Of a stretch of 64,000 nt of DNA, positions 16,682 to 24,067 are shown piece by piece. The DNA is taken from the NCBI RefSeq assembly GCF_037026715.1, contig NZ_JBANCG010000005.1, positions 186,001 to 250,000 on the forward strand, given 5' to 3'. Numbering within the stretch: the first letter of the stretch is position 1; each line of letters starts with the position of its first letter. Both the position numbers and the translations under genes were made by a program. The notes beneath the pieces were generated by a model that did no database searches, had not been told where the DNA came from, and saw nothing but the letters and a program-made list of their open reading frames with translations. The DNA comes from Breoghania sp037026715. Its GTDB lineage: Bacteria; Pseudomonadota; Alphaproteobacteria; Rhizobiales; Stappiaceae.

Positions 16682-17722
16682 ATGAAGACACCGCGCGCCT
16701 TCTACCAGCCGCTTGCCATCGGGGCGCCCGCGCCCTATCGCGAATTGCCCGTGAGGCTGGAACGGATGATCCATTTCGTGCCGCCGCACGTGGAGAAGAT
16801 GCGGGCCAAGGTGCCAGACCTCATTTCCAAGGTCGACGTGGTGCTCGGCAATCTGGAAGACGCCATTCCCGCCGACGCCAAGACCGCGGCGCGCGCGGGC
16901 TTCATCGAGATGGCGAAGGCGAACGACTTCGGCGCCACCGGCCTTTGGACCCGCGTCAACTGCCTCAACAGTCCGTGGTTTCTCGACGACATCATGCAGA
17001 TCGTGCCGGCGGCCGGCGACAAGCTCGACGTCGTCATGCTGCCCAAGGTCGAAGGCCCCTGGGACATCCACTATCTCGATCAGCTGCTCGCCCAGCTCGA
17101 GGCGCGCAACGGCATTTCCAAGCCGATCCTCATCCACGCGATCCTGGAGACGGCGGAAGGCGTGAAGAACGTGGAGGCGATCGCCACCGCCTCGCCGCGC
17201 ATGCACGGCATGAGCCTCGGTCCGGCCGACCTCGCCGCCTCGCGCGGCATGAAGACCACCCGCGTCGGCGGCGGCCATCCCGATTACGCCGTCGTCGCCG
17301 ATCCGCACGGCGATGCGCCACGCACCGCCTTCCAGCAGGATCTCTGGCACTACACGGTCGCCAAGATGGTCGATGCCTGCATGGCGGCCGGCATCCGCGC
17401 CTTCTACGGACCGTTCGGCGACTTTTCCGACGCTGCCGCCTGCGAGGCGCAGTTCCGCAACGCGTTTCTGATGGGCTGCGTCGGCGCCTGGTCGCTGCAC
17501 CCTTCCCAGATCGATATCGCCAAGCGGGTTTTCTCGCCCGATCCGGACGAGGTGGCGTTCGCGAAAAAGATCCTCGACGCCATGCCCGACGGCACCGGCG
17601 CGGTGATGATCGACGGCAAGATGCAGGACGATGCGACCTGGAAACAGGCGAAGGTGATCGTGGACCTCGCCCGCCGCGTCGCCGACAAGGACCGCGACAT
17701 GGCGGAACGCTACGGTTTGTGA
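16682..17722 (+). CDS. HpcH/HpaI aldolase/citrate lyase family protein, malyl-CoA lyase-like
   Basis: A CitE-like TIM-barrel enzyme of 346 aa, probably acting on a malyl-CoA-type thioester. Family features are VVLGNLEDAIPADAKTAAR (the metal-ligand acidic pair), MLPKVEGPWDIHYLDQ, ILIHAILETAEGVKNVEAIA (Glu metal ligand), MSLGPADLAASRGM, the GPFGDFSD block and GAWSLHPSQIDIA. The last two are close to those of malyl-CoA/beta-methylmalyl-CoA lyases as I recall them. Two in-frame ATGs exist, at 16673 and 16682; GGGAGG at 16666-16671 favours 16682. It stands alone, so the pathway (ethylmalonyl-CoA, serine cycle or another) is not shown by context. Confidence 0.85.
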   Translation: MKTPRAFYQPLAIGAPAPYRELPVRLERMIHFVPPHVEKMRAKVPDLISKVDVVLGNLEDAIPADAKTAARAGFIEMAKANDFGATGLWTRVNCLNSPWFLDDIMQIVPAAGDKLDVVMLPKVEGPWDIHYLDQLLAQLEARNGISKPILIHAILETAEGVKNVEAIATASPRMHGMSLGPADLAASRGMKTTRVGGGHPDYAVVADPHGDAPRTAFQQDLWHYTVAKMVDACMAAGIRAFYGPFGDFSDAAACEAQFRNAFLMGCVGAWSLHPSQIDIAKRVFSPDPDEVAFAKKILDAMPDGTGAVMIDGKMQDDATWKQAKVIVDLARRVADKDRDMAERYGL

Positions 17723-17747
17723 GGTGCGGGGTCGGCGACCTTGCGGC

Positions 17748-17765
17748 GAGTGTCACTTGACACTC
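17748..17765. promoter_or_regulatory. Palindrome overlapping a possible hspQ promoter
   Basis: GAGTGTCA-CT-TGACACTC is a perfect inverted repeat 30 bases before hspQ. It contains CTTGACA, a plausible -35 box for a housekeeping or heat-shock (RpoH, CTTGA type) promoter, with GTTGTA about 17-18 bases downstream as a weak -10. The overlap of palindrome and -35 would suit a repressor site. Confidence 0.4.
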
Positions 17766-17794
17766 AAGGGCAAGCATGCGTTGTAAGGCGCCCA

Positions 17795-18214
17795 ATGAAG
17801 AGCACAAACATTCCAGACCAGCCGGCCGCCTCCAGCGAGGCCGCCGGCGGGCGTTTCACCACGCGTGGAGACTTCGATTTGATTGAGAGGATCCGATCGG
17901 CCAAATACAGGATCGGCCAGGTCGTCCGCCACCGGGTCTACCCGTTTCGTGGCGTGATCTTCGACGTCGACCCCACCTTCGACAACACCGACGACTGGTA
18001 CGAGGCGATCCCGGAGGACATCCGGCCGCGCAAGGACCAGCCGTTCTATCATCTGCTGGCCGAGAACGAGGAGAGCGAATACATCGCCTATGTCTCGGAG
18101 CAGAACCTCGTCTCCGACGACACCGGCGAACCGGTCCGCCACCCGCAGGTGGACGAGCTCTTCGACGTGATGGAAGACGGCAGCTACCACGCCCGCGGCG
18201 TGGAGATTCACTAG
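17795..18214 (+). CDS. hspQ: Heat shock protein HspQ / hemimethylated-DNA-binding YccV-like protein
   Basis: A 139-aa protein with an N-terminal tail of about 35 residues and the YccV/HspQ domain. The domain shows KYRIGQVVRHRVYPFRGVIFDVDP, then DDWYEAIPED, KDQPFYHLLAENEESEYIAYVSEQNL and HPQVDELF. E. coli HspQ binds hemimethylated oriC DNA and acts as an adaptor and substrate for Lon. The start is Met at 17795; the frame extends upstream through the palindrome, which argues against an earlier start. It follows the CitE-like gene after 72 bases but has its own promoter-like sequence. It converges with the LAB_N operon across a large repeat. Confidence 0.9.
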   Translation: MKSTNIPDQPAASSEAAGGRFTTRGDFDLIERIRSAKYRIGQVVRHRVYPFRGVIFDVDPTFDNTDDWYEAIPEDIRPRKDQPFYHLLAENEESEYIAYVSEQNLVSDDTGEPVRHPQVDELFDVMEDGSYHARGVEIH

Positions 18215-18358
18215 AGGGTTTCCCGGCCGGGCCGAAAGGTCCGGCGGACGGTTGCGCCGTGGCCCATCCTTCGAGACGGCGTCTGCGCCGCCTCCTCAGG
18301 ATGACGTTGTGTGCGTTGACGGTTCCGTGGCGCCATCAACCCGATAACGTCATCCTGA

Positions 18359-18591
18359 AAGTCTGACCCGAAAATGGTAACCGGTTATGTGTCTCTATTT
18401 CTCCCCCCGTCATCCCGGCCTCCGAGCCGGGATCCATGCCGTGAAACATCCACGCGGGAAGAATCTGAAATGAGGGGAGAATTCGCCAGTACACCGTGCC
18501 GAAACATCACGGCATGGATTGCCGGTCGGAGCCGGCAATGACGGGGATAGTGCAGGCGCACGTAACCCGATACCATTTACGGGCCGGGCTC
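18359..18591. repeat. B-family element B1 inside A3
   Basis: Left end GTCTGACCCGAAAATGGTAA; right end TACCATTTACGGGCCGGGCT, its approximate reverse complement. It is bounded on both sides by a full inner hairpin of the A family. It contains the C element at 18405-18546 as its central palindrome. Confidence 0.8.
18405..18546. repeat. C-family palindrome inside B1
   Basis: The left arm has a hairpin ATCCCGGCCTCCGAGCCGGG and the right arm ATTGCCGGTCGGAGCCGGCA. The hairpin loops are complementary (CTCCGA with TCGGAG), so the arms can also pair with each other. Outer bases CCCCGTCAT pair with ATGACGGGG. Confidence 0.8.
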
Positions 18592-18877
18592 TCAGGATGA
18601 CGTTCCGGTAGTGTTATTTCAGAGAAAACAACAACAAACACAACGTCATCCTGAGGAGGCGCGTCAGCGCCGTCTCGAAGGATGGGCGGCTTGCGCTGAA
18701 CCACGACACCACGAGGAGCCGCGCCGTCCCTTGCACGCCCCTCCAGCGTCATCCCGGACGCGATGCGGTGCGAAGTACCTCTTCGCAGATCCGGAATCTC
18801 CCCTAGGTGTCTGATGACGCCCGAGAGACTTTCACGGATCGAAGGTTCCTGTTGCCGGCAACAAAGCCCCCGCCCCG

Positions 18878-19216
18878 TCACTCCTGCGGCGGCAGCGCCT
18901 CCTTCTTTTCGCGGAAGATGAAGTAGATGTTGCGGAAATAGATCACCAGCCCCAGCGCCTGCCCGGCGATGAAGACCGGGTCCTTCCGGATCAGCGAATA
19001 GACCAGCAGCAGGATCCCGCCGGCCACCGAGAAGAACCAGAACGCCACCGGCACGATCGACTTGCCGACGCGTTCGGACGCGATCCACTGCACCACGAAG
19101 CGCATCATGAACATGGCTTGCGCGACGAAGCCCAGCAGCACCCACACGTCGAACTGCAGAACGAAGACCTGATGCGCCCATTGCGCCAGGCCGTCGAGCC
19201 AACTCTCACTTGTCAT
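18878..19216 (-). CDS. Lipid-A-disaccharide synthase N-terminal-like (LAB_N) membrane protein
   Basis: A 112-residue inner-membrane protein with about three to four hydrophobic helices and the LAB_N signature: FVAQAMFMMRFVVQWIASER, then SIVPVAFWFFSVAGGILLL and GQALGLVIYFRNIYFI. This small domain is found alone or fused to LpxB-like or glycosyltransferase proteins, and the solitary form typically accompanies polyprenyl-phosphate sugar synthases. The start at 19216 overlaps the GT2 stop by 11 bases; ATG 19228 and TTG 19237 are alternatives. It is last in the four-gene operon. A role in flipping or handling a lipid-linked sugar is an inference from context. Confidence 0.85.
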   Translation of the reverse strand: MTSESWLDGLAQWAHQVFVLQFDVWVLLGFVAQAMFMMRFVVQWIASERVGKSIVPVAFWFFSVAGGILLLVYSLIRKDPVFIAGQALGLVIYFRNIYFIFREKKEALPPQE

Positions 19217-20012
19217 TTTGGGCACCATCTTGGGCAATCTCGGAAACGATGGGGATCGACTTGCGGCGCCGGCGCAGCCACCACACGCCGAACAGGTCCA
19301 GAATGCCGATCAGCGCGCGATCGAAGACGCCGTATTTCGAGGCGCCGTGCTGCCGTTCGCGGTCGACCACATCGACATGGACGACGCCGTAGCCCTCGCG
19401 CATCACCAGCGCCGGCAGGAAACGGTGCCAGCTGTCGAAATAGGGAAGCCTCAGGAACACCACGCGGCGCACCGCCTTCAGTCCGCAACCGGAATCGCGC
19501 GTGTTGTCCTTCAGGATCGCGCCGCGCAGCCTGTTGGCGAACTTCGAGGCGAAACGCTTGAACGCGGTCGCCTTGCGCCCCACGCGCTGGCCGGCGGCAA
19601 GCGCCACGGCGGGCCCGGCCGCCTCCAGCGCATCGACAAGCGCCGGTATGTAGGCCGGATCGTTCTGGCCGTCGCCGTCGATGGTCACGACGATGTCGCC
19701 GCGCGCATGCAGCAGTCCGGTGCGTACCGCGCAGCTCTGGCCGCAGGCCGACGCATGGCGAACCGGGCGCAACCATGGCGAGGTCGCGCGCATTGTCGCC
19801 AGCATCCGGTCGGTGCCATCCGATGAACCATCGTCGATGGCGATCACCTCGAAGGTGCGTTTCCCGTCGAGGGCGGCGCGGATTTCCTCGATCAGGCCCG
19901 GCAGGTTGCCGATCTCGTCCTTGGCCGGAATGACGACCGAAACCTGAGGAGCTCCGGTATCGCCCACCACCGAAAGGTCACCAGACGGTGCGGGCATCTC
20001 GTTATCGGTCAT
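19206..20012 (-). CDS. GT2 glycosyltransferase, polyprenyl-phosphate sugar synthase type (DPM1/ArnC/RgtE-like)
   Basis: Probably transfers a sugar from a nucleotide donor to undecaprenyl- or dodecaprenyl-phosphate. The 268 residues carry the GT-A fold markers VSVVIPAKDEIGNLPGLIEE at the N-terminus, VIAIDDGSSDGTDRML, and the metal-binding DxD as TIDGDGQNDP. A conserved SGCGLKAVRR block and YFDSWHRFLPALVMREGY follow, as in the short DPM1-like enzymes. The basic C-terminus (RRRRKSIP) has one hydrophobic stretch (FDRALIGILDLFGVWWL). The ATG at 20012 overlaps the PAP2 stop by 11 bases. It is co-transcribed with GT39, PAP2 and LAB_N genes. The sugar is not determinable; galacturonate or aminoarabinose are candidates by analogy. 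Confidence 0.9.
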   Translation of the reverse strand: MTDNEMPAPSGDLSVVGDTGAPQVSVVIPAKDEIGNLPGLIEEIRAALDGKRTFEVIAIDDGSSDGTDRMLATMRATSPWLRPVRHASACGQSCAVRTGLLHARGDIVVTIDGDGQNDPAYIPALVDALEAAGPAVALAAGQRVGRKATAFKRFASKFANRLRGAILKDNTRDSGCGLKAVRRVVFLRLPYFDSWHRFLPALVMREGYGVVHVDVVDRERQHGASKYGVFDRALIGILDLFGVWWLRRRRKSIPIVSEIAQDGAQNDK

Positions 20013-20985
20013 CGGAATGTGTCTCGTTGTCTTTCGGCCGGGAGGGAGCAAGCCGCGCCTCCTTGCGGGCACCGGCGCGAACGGCGGCACGGCCGAGGGT
20101 TGAAAGCGCCCGGCCAAGGCTGCGGCCGCTGGCGATCGGGCGTATTCCCTTGCCCGGCACGATGGCGAAACCGAGACGCCGGACAGCCATGTAGCGCGCC
20201 GTCCACAGCACCACGGAAATGCCGAGCAGCGTCCCGGCGATCACGTCGGAAGGGTAATGCGCACCGACCATGATGCGCGAGAAGATCAGCCAGAAACCGC
20301 ACACCGCGATCAGCCAGAGCCAGCTGGGAAAGATCAGGCACAGCGAGGCGGCGAGCGCGGCCACCGAGGTCGCGTGGCCGGAGGGAAAGCTCGTGTAGGA
20401 GATGTTGAAGGCGAGAAAGTCGAAGCCGAGCGGCCCCACGGTCTCAAACAGCTTCGGCCGCGGCCGGCCGAGGCACCATTTCAGCACCAGCGCGATCACA
20501 CCGCTTGCCGCCACCGTGAAGAAGATGAAGGCGCAATAGGTCCACACCAGCGTCATCGCCTTGCGCGTGCGCCAGGAGACGTGGCGCCAGTCGATCGTCA
20601 TCGTTCCGAGAAGGAACAGACCTGTCGTCCACAGGATCCAGTGCGACTTGCCGATATCGGTGATGGCGCGGAAGAAGGCGGTGTATTCGCGCGGCATCGC
20701 GTGGATCCAGGGATAGGAGGCCCGGTCGAGCGCGATCACGGCGATGCCGACGGTGAGCAGGAGGATGGCGAGCAGATCCTGCGGCCGGTGGCCCGGCGGC
20801 AGCGGATCGGACGTGCGACGCGCCCGCCCGTTGCGCCGGCCAAGATTTGCCTTCAGCAGGCACGCGTTCGCACGCAAGCGCCGACCGGCAGCGCGAAGCC
20901 GCCCGCGCCAGCCCGTCTCCGTCTCGTCGTGCTCCTGGCAGATGCCGCTGTCCGGTTTCGTCTCGCTCACGTTCGTCTCGCTCAA
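20002..20985 (-). CDS. PAP2 superfamily lipid phosphatase
   Basis: A membrane phosphatase of 327 aa with the complete acid-phosphatase triad of motifs: KWCLGRPRP (about 169-177), SFPSGHATS (199-207, general-acid His) and SRIMVGAHYPSDV (236-248, nucleophilic His). About six hydrophobic helices surround them. The first 70 residues are a polar, arginine-rich cytoplasmic extension. The stop of GT39 and this ATG overlap by four bases, so translation is coupled. In an envelope-modification operon the natural substrates are a polyprenyl pyrophosphate/phosphate or the lipid A 1- or 4'-phosphate (LpxE/LpxF type). I cannot choose between them. Confidence 0.9.
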   Translation of the reverse strand: MSETNVSETKPDSGICQEHDETETGWRGRLRAAGRRLRANACLLKANLGRRNGRARRTSDPLPPGHRPQDLLAILLLTVGIAVIALDRASYPWIHAMPREYTAFFRAITDIGKSHWILWTTGLFLLGTMTIDWRHVSWRTRKAMTLVWTYCAFIFFTVAASGVIALVLKWCLGRPRPKLFETVGPLGFDFLAFNISYTSFPSGHATSVAALAASLCLIFPSWLWLIAVCGFWLIFSRIMVGAHYPSDVIAGTLLGISVVLWTARYMAVRRLGFAIVPGKGIRPIASGRSLGRALSTLGRAAVRAGARKEARLAPSRPKDNETHSDDR

Positions 20986-22916
20986 GGGCCCGTCCGCTTG
21001 TAAACGGCGATGTCGAGCTTGCGTCCGCCGTTGATGTTCACCCCCTCTACCCGAGACGACAGGGCCAGCGCCACCCCTTCCGCCTTCGCCTTGTCGAGGA
21101 AATCGCCTTCATACCGGCTTTCCACCGCCACGACGCGGCAATCGGGCATCATCGTGGCGGGCTGGGCGATCCATGTCGCAGCCGCATCCGGGTTTCCTAG
21201 CTTCGTATCGGTTGCGGTCAGGAAGATGAAGCTCGGTTCGTTGAAGCCGACGGAGAAGATATCCGCCTTCGCGCAACCGGAAGCCTGATCGGCGGCCTCC
21301 GCCAGCCGCGGGCTCACCCAGATCGGGCTCAACGCCGGCATGACGAAGCCCCAGACGCCGGCATAGAGCAGAAGTGTGGTCAGCACCGCGCGCGGCACGG
21401 CGTTCACCGCCGCCCCCCTCAGCACGGCGCGCGCGCCATAAAGCCCGACGATGGCGGCCAGCACGCACAGAACGACGCCCGGAGGCGACGGGCTCACGCC
21501 GAGATAGATCGGCCCCGCAGCCGAGCCGACCGCCAGAACGAGCGGCACCAGCGCCAGCAGAACCGCCATGATCCAGGCAAGCCACCTGCGCGGCGCGGCC
21601 TCCGCCGTCGCCACCAGCCCGAAGGCGGTGAGGATCGCAAGACCCGGCAGCAGCGGCATGGTGTAGTGCGGCAGCTTGGTGGCGACCAGCTCGAAGACGA
21701 TCCAGCTCGGCACCACCCAGGCGACGCAGAACTGGACGGTCGCGGCGCGCCGGTTGCGGATGGCCGGCGCGATCGCCGCCAGCAGGAAGGCCGGCAGCGG
21801 CCAGAACGTGCCGAACATGGCGGCCAGATGTGTGAGCGGCGGCGCGCCGTGGCTCTCCTGCCCCTGGCCGAGCTTGCCGATCAGGTCGCGCCCCAGCGCC
21901 TCCTGGAAGAAGGCGCCCTTGGTGGCGATGCCGATGGAGACGAACCACGGCGCGACGAGCACGACGAGAATGCCGAGGCCCATCAGCGGACGCAGGGAGC
22001 GCAGCCAGCGCACGCGTCGCGTGATCGCGACAAGCGCGAGGATCGTCAGCCCCACGATCATCGGCGCGACGGGGCCCTTGATGAGCACGCCGAGGCCGAG
22101 CGCGATCCAGAAGGTCAGCACCAGCGACAAGGGCTGTCGCGCTTTCCCCGAAAGCCAGATGCGGGCGAGCGCCCCCTGGCTGGCGACGATGGTGGCGAGC
22201 AGCATCGCGTCGGTCTTGGCAAGGCGCGCCTCGACGCCGACGACGACCGCGACCGCCACGAACAGGGCGGCGAGAAAGGCCTGCGGCGGCCCGGTAAAGG
22301 CGCGCGCGGTCCAGAAGGTCAGGAGCACGGCGAGAATGGCGCCAATGATCGAGGGCAGCCGGTAGACCCAGATCGGGGCATCAGCGCCATAACCGGTCGC
22401 CTTGGCAGCCGCCGCCTGCAACCAGTAGATGCCGACGGGCTTCTTGTAGCGGGCCTCCTGCTGGAAGCGGATGTCGGAATAGTTGCCGGTCTCCAGCATC
22501 TGCTTCGAGGCCTGGGCAAAGCGTGGCTCGTCGCGGTCGAGCGGCGGCACGGTCCAGAAGCCCGGCAGGAAGGCGGCGAGCGTCACGACGATCAGCAGCA
22601 CCTCAGCGATGCCGGAATGGCCGAAGATGCGCAGCCAACGCGGCGGCGTGGCCACGGGCGGCGGCGCGCCGTGCGTTCCGTCCTCGTCGTTCGCGGGCTG
22701 CGGCGAAGGCTCCGGTTGCGCCGCCTCGGCCGCAGACGCCTGTTCGGGCGACGGCCCAGATGCCTGTTCGGGCGCCTGTTCGGGCAAAGACCCGGGCGAG
22801 GCTTCGGGCGCGCCCTGCGGCCCGGCCCCCAACTCCGGCGCCTGTTCGCCTTCCGGCACGGGTGCGGAAGCTTGCGCCGGGTCGGCGGGTGTCTTCTGCG
22901 TGTCTTCGCTGGCCAT
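20982..22916 (-). CDS. GT39/ArnT-like glycosyltransferase
   Basis: An integral-membrane transferase that uses a polyprenyl-phosphate-linked sugar on the periplasmic side. From the ATG at 22916 it has 644 aa. Residues 1-95 are a Pro/Ala/Glu/Gln-rich low-complexity tail with repeated PEQAS/PEQAP units. About a dozen helices follow. The first periplasmic loop has the catalytic acidic motif VPPLDRDEPRFAQASKQM, then EARYKKPVGIYWLQAA, as in ArnT and the rhizobial RgtA-D proteins. The C-terminal part is a small soluble domain. The ATG at 22916 starts the repeat-rich tail; the frame runs further to 23024 without clear content. It is first in the operon GT39-PAP2-GT2-LAB_N. Target (lipid A, core or another lipid) unknown. 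Confidence 0.9.
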   Translation of the reverse strand: MASEDTQKTPADPAQASAPVPEGEQAPELGAGPQGAPEASPGSLPEQAPEQASGPSPEQASAAEAAQPEPSPQPANDEDGTHGAPPPVATPPRWLRIFGHSGIAEVLLIVVTLAAFLPGFWTVPPLDRDEPRFAQASKQMLETGNYSDIRFQQEARYKKPVGIYWLQAAAAKATGYGADAPIWVYRLPSIIGAILAVLLTFWTARAFTGPPQAFLAALFVAVAVVVGVEARLAKTDAMLLATIVASQGALARIWLSGKARQPLSLVLTFWIALGLGVLIKGPVAPMIVGLTILALVAITRRVRWLRSLRPLMGLGILVVLVAPWFVSIGIATKGAFFQEALGRDLIGKLGQGQESHGAPPLTHLAAMFGTFWPLPAFLLAAIAPAIRNRRAATVQFCVAWVVPSWIVFELVATKLPHYTMPLLPGLAILTAFGLVATAEAAPRRWLAWIMAVLLALVPLVLAVGSAAGPIYLGVSPSPPGVVLCVLAAIVGLYGARAVLRGAAVNAVPRAVLTTLLLYAGVWGFVMPALSPIWVSPRLAEAADQASGCAKADIFSVGFNEPSFIFLTATDTKLGNPDAAATWIAQPATMMPDCRVVAVESRYEGDFLDKAKAEGVALALSSRVEGVNINGGRKLDIAVYKRTGP

Positions 22917-23204
22917 GTCCCCGCTTTTGCGGGGCTCCTCGGGATCGCTCACAATCCGGCTCCGGATGATTGGTCGCCCGCCACGGGCGGGGGAACGCGC
23001 CTCTCCTACAGGATGACGCGGCAAAGGTCGATTCCGAGCTTGGCCCGGCGCCGTTTCATCGCATCGTCATCGCCGCCGTCTAAGCGGGTGCCCGAAGCTG
23101 TCGAATGGTGCAGACTGGCGCGAACGGAAACCTCTCCCGGCTCGCCCGCCTCCCCGGCGGCCACATCCCACATCGCCCCGCCCCCGACAAGCACAGAGAC
23201 CGAG

Positions 23205-24038
23205 ATGACCCTTATCGCCCAGATCACCGACCTGCACCTGAAACCGCGCGGCCTCGCCTGCTACCGGGTGAGCGAGACCAACATGCTCGCGGAACGCGCA
23301 GTGGAGGCCCTTTGCGCCCTAGATCCCGCGCCCGATGCGGTGGTGGTGACCGGCGACATCGCCGACCAGGGTGATCCGCGCGAATATGTGGTGGCGCGCG
23401 AAATCCTGTCGCGGCTTCCCATGCCGGTTTATCTGCTTTCAGGCAACCATGACCATTCAGCGCAGCTGAAGGAAGCCTTTCCCGGCTATCCGGGGCTCGA
23501 CCAGGGTCCGGCCGATCGCCTGCGCTATGCGGTGACCATCGGCGACGTGCGCCTCGTCGCTCTTGATAGTTCGGTTCCCGGCGCCGGTCACGGCGAACTG
23601 GGGCCTGAGCAACTCGCCTGGCTCGACGAGACGCTTGCCGCCAAGCCCGACATCGCGACGATCGTCGCCGTGCATCATCCGCCGGTCCTCACCGGCATCC
23701 ACCACATGGACGCGATCAACCTGCGCGACGGCGCGGCCGTTGCCGATATCGTGGCCAAGCATGCCCATGTGGAGAGAATCATCTGCGGCCACGACCATCG
23801 CGGCATCGTGGCGACCTGCGGCGGCAAGGTCGTCACCATTGCGCCGGGCGTCGCGCATCAGGTGGTTCTGGCGCTGAAAGATGACGCGCCGGCCCAGTTC
23901 AATTTCGAACCGCCCGCCTATTACCTCCACCACTGGAGCGCGGAGGCGGGACTGGTAACGCACACGGCCTATGTGGAAAAGGCCGACGGCCCGTACCCGT
24001 TCTGGGCCGGCGAAGGCGTCGCCTGGCCCGGGTACTGA
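23205..24038 (+). CDS. Calcineurin-like metallophosphoesterase (CpdA/GpdQ type)
   Basis: A class III phosphodiesterase with a dinuclear metal site; relatives cleave 3',5'-cAMP or glycerophosphodiesters. The 277 residues show the full ligand set: QITDLHL, VVTGDIADQGD, LLSGNHDHS, VAVHHPPVLTG and IICGHDHRG, in the correct order. The ATG at 23205 starts MTLIAQITDLH, the family N-terminus. The same frame is open far upstream across the GT39 gene on the other strand, but that part is antisense shadow. It converges with the DUF2336 gene with a 29-base gap. The substrate is not fixed by sequence. Confidence 0.9.
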   Translation: MTLIAQITDLHLKPRGLACYRVSETNMLAERAVEALCALDPAPDAVVVTGDIADQGDPREYVVAREILSRLPMPVYLLSGNHDHSAQLKEAFPGYPGLDQGPADRLRYAVTIGDVRLVALDSSVPGAGHGELGPEQLAWLDETLAAKPDIATIVAVHHPPVLTGIHHMDAINLRDGAAVADIVAKHAHVERIICGHDHRGIVATCGGKVVTIAPGVAHQVVLALKDDAPAQFNFEPPAYYLHHWSAEAGLVTHTAYVEKADGPYPFWAGEGVAWPGY

Positions 24039-24067
24039 GCGCTCGGCAGCGCTTCAAACGCGCGGAC

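Larger units (their letters stand above)
18261..18687. repeat. Composite A3/B1/C nested repeat
   Basis: The order is A outer arm, left side hairpin CGGCG-TCTG-CGCCG, a first inner A hairpin ending CGTCATCCTGA, a B element (18359-18591), a second inner A hairpin starting TCAGGATGACGTT, right side hairpin GGCGC-GTCA-GCGCC, and A outer arm. B has ends GACCCGAAAATGGTAACC and GGTATCG-like AACCCGATACCATTTACGGG, which pair. A C element lies inside B at 18405-18546. All stems nest. It lies between convergent hspQ and the LAB_N gene and makes up most of a 663-base spacer without genes. Confidence 0.88.

Noticed and set aside
21666..24038. A 790-codon open frame on the plus strand across the GT39 gene
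   Set aside because: Only its last 277 codons (23205-24038) encode a recognisable protein. The rest is antisense to GT39 and is Arg/Asp/Gly-rich without domain features, typical of GC-rich shadow frames.
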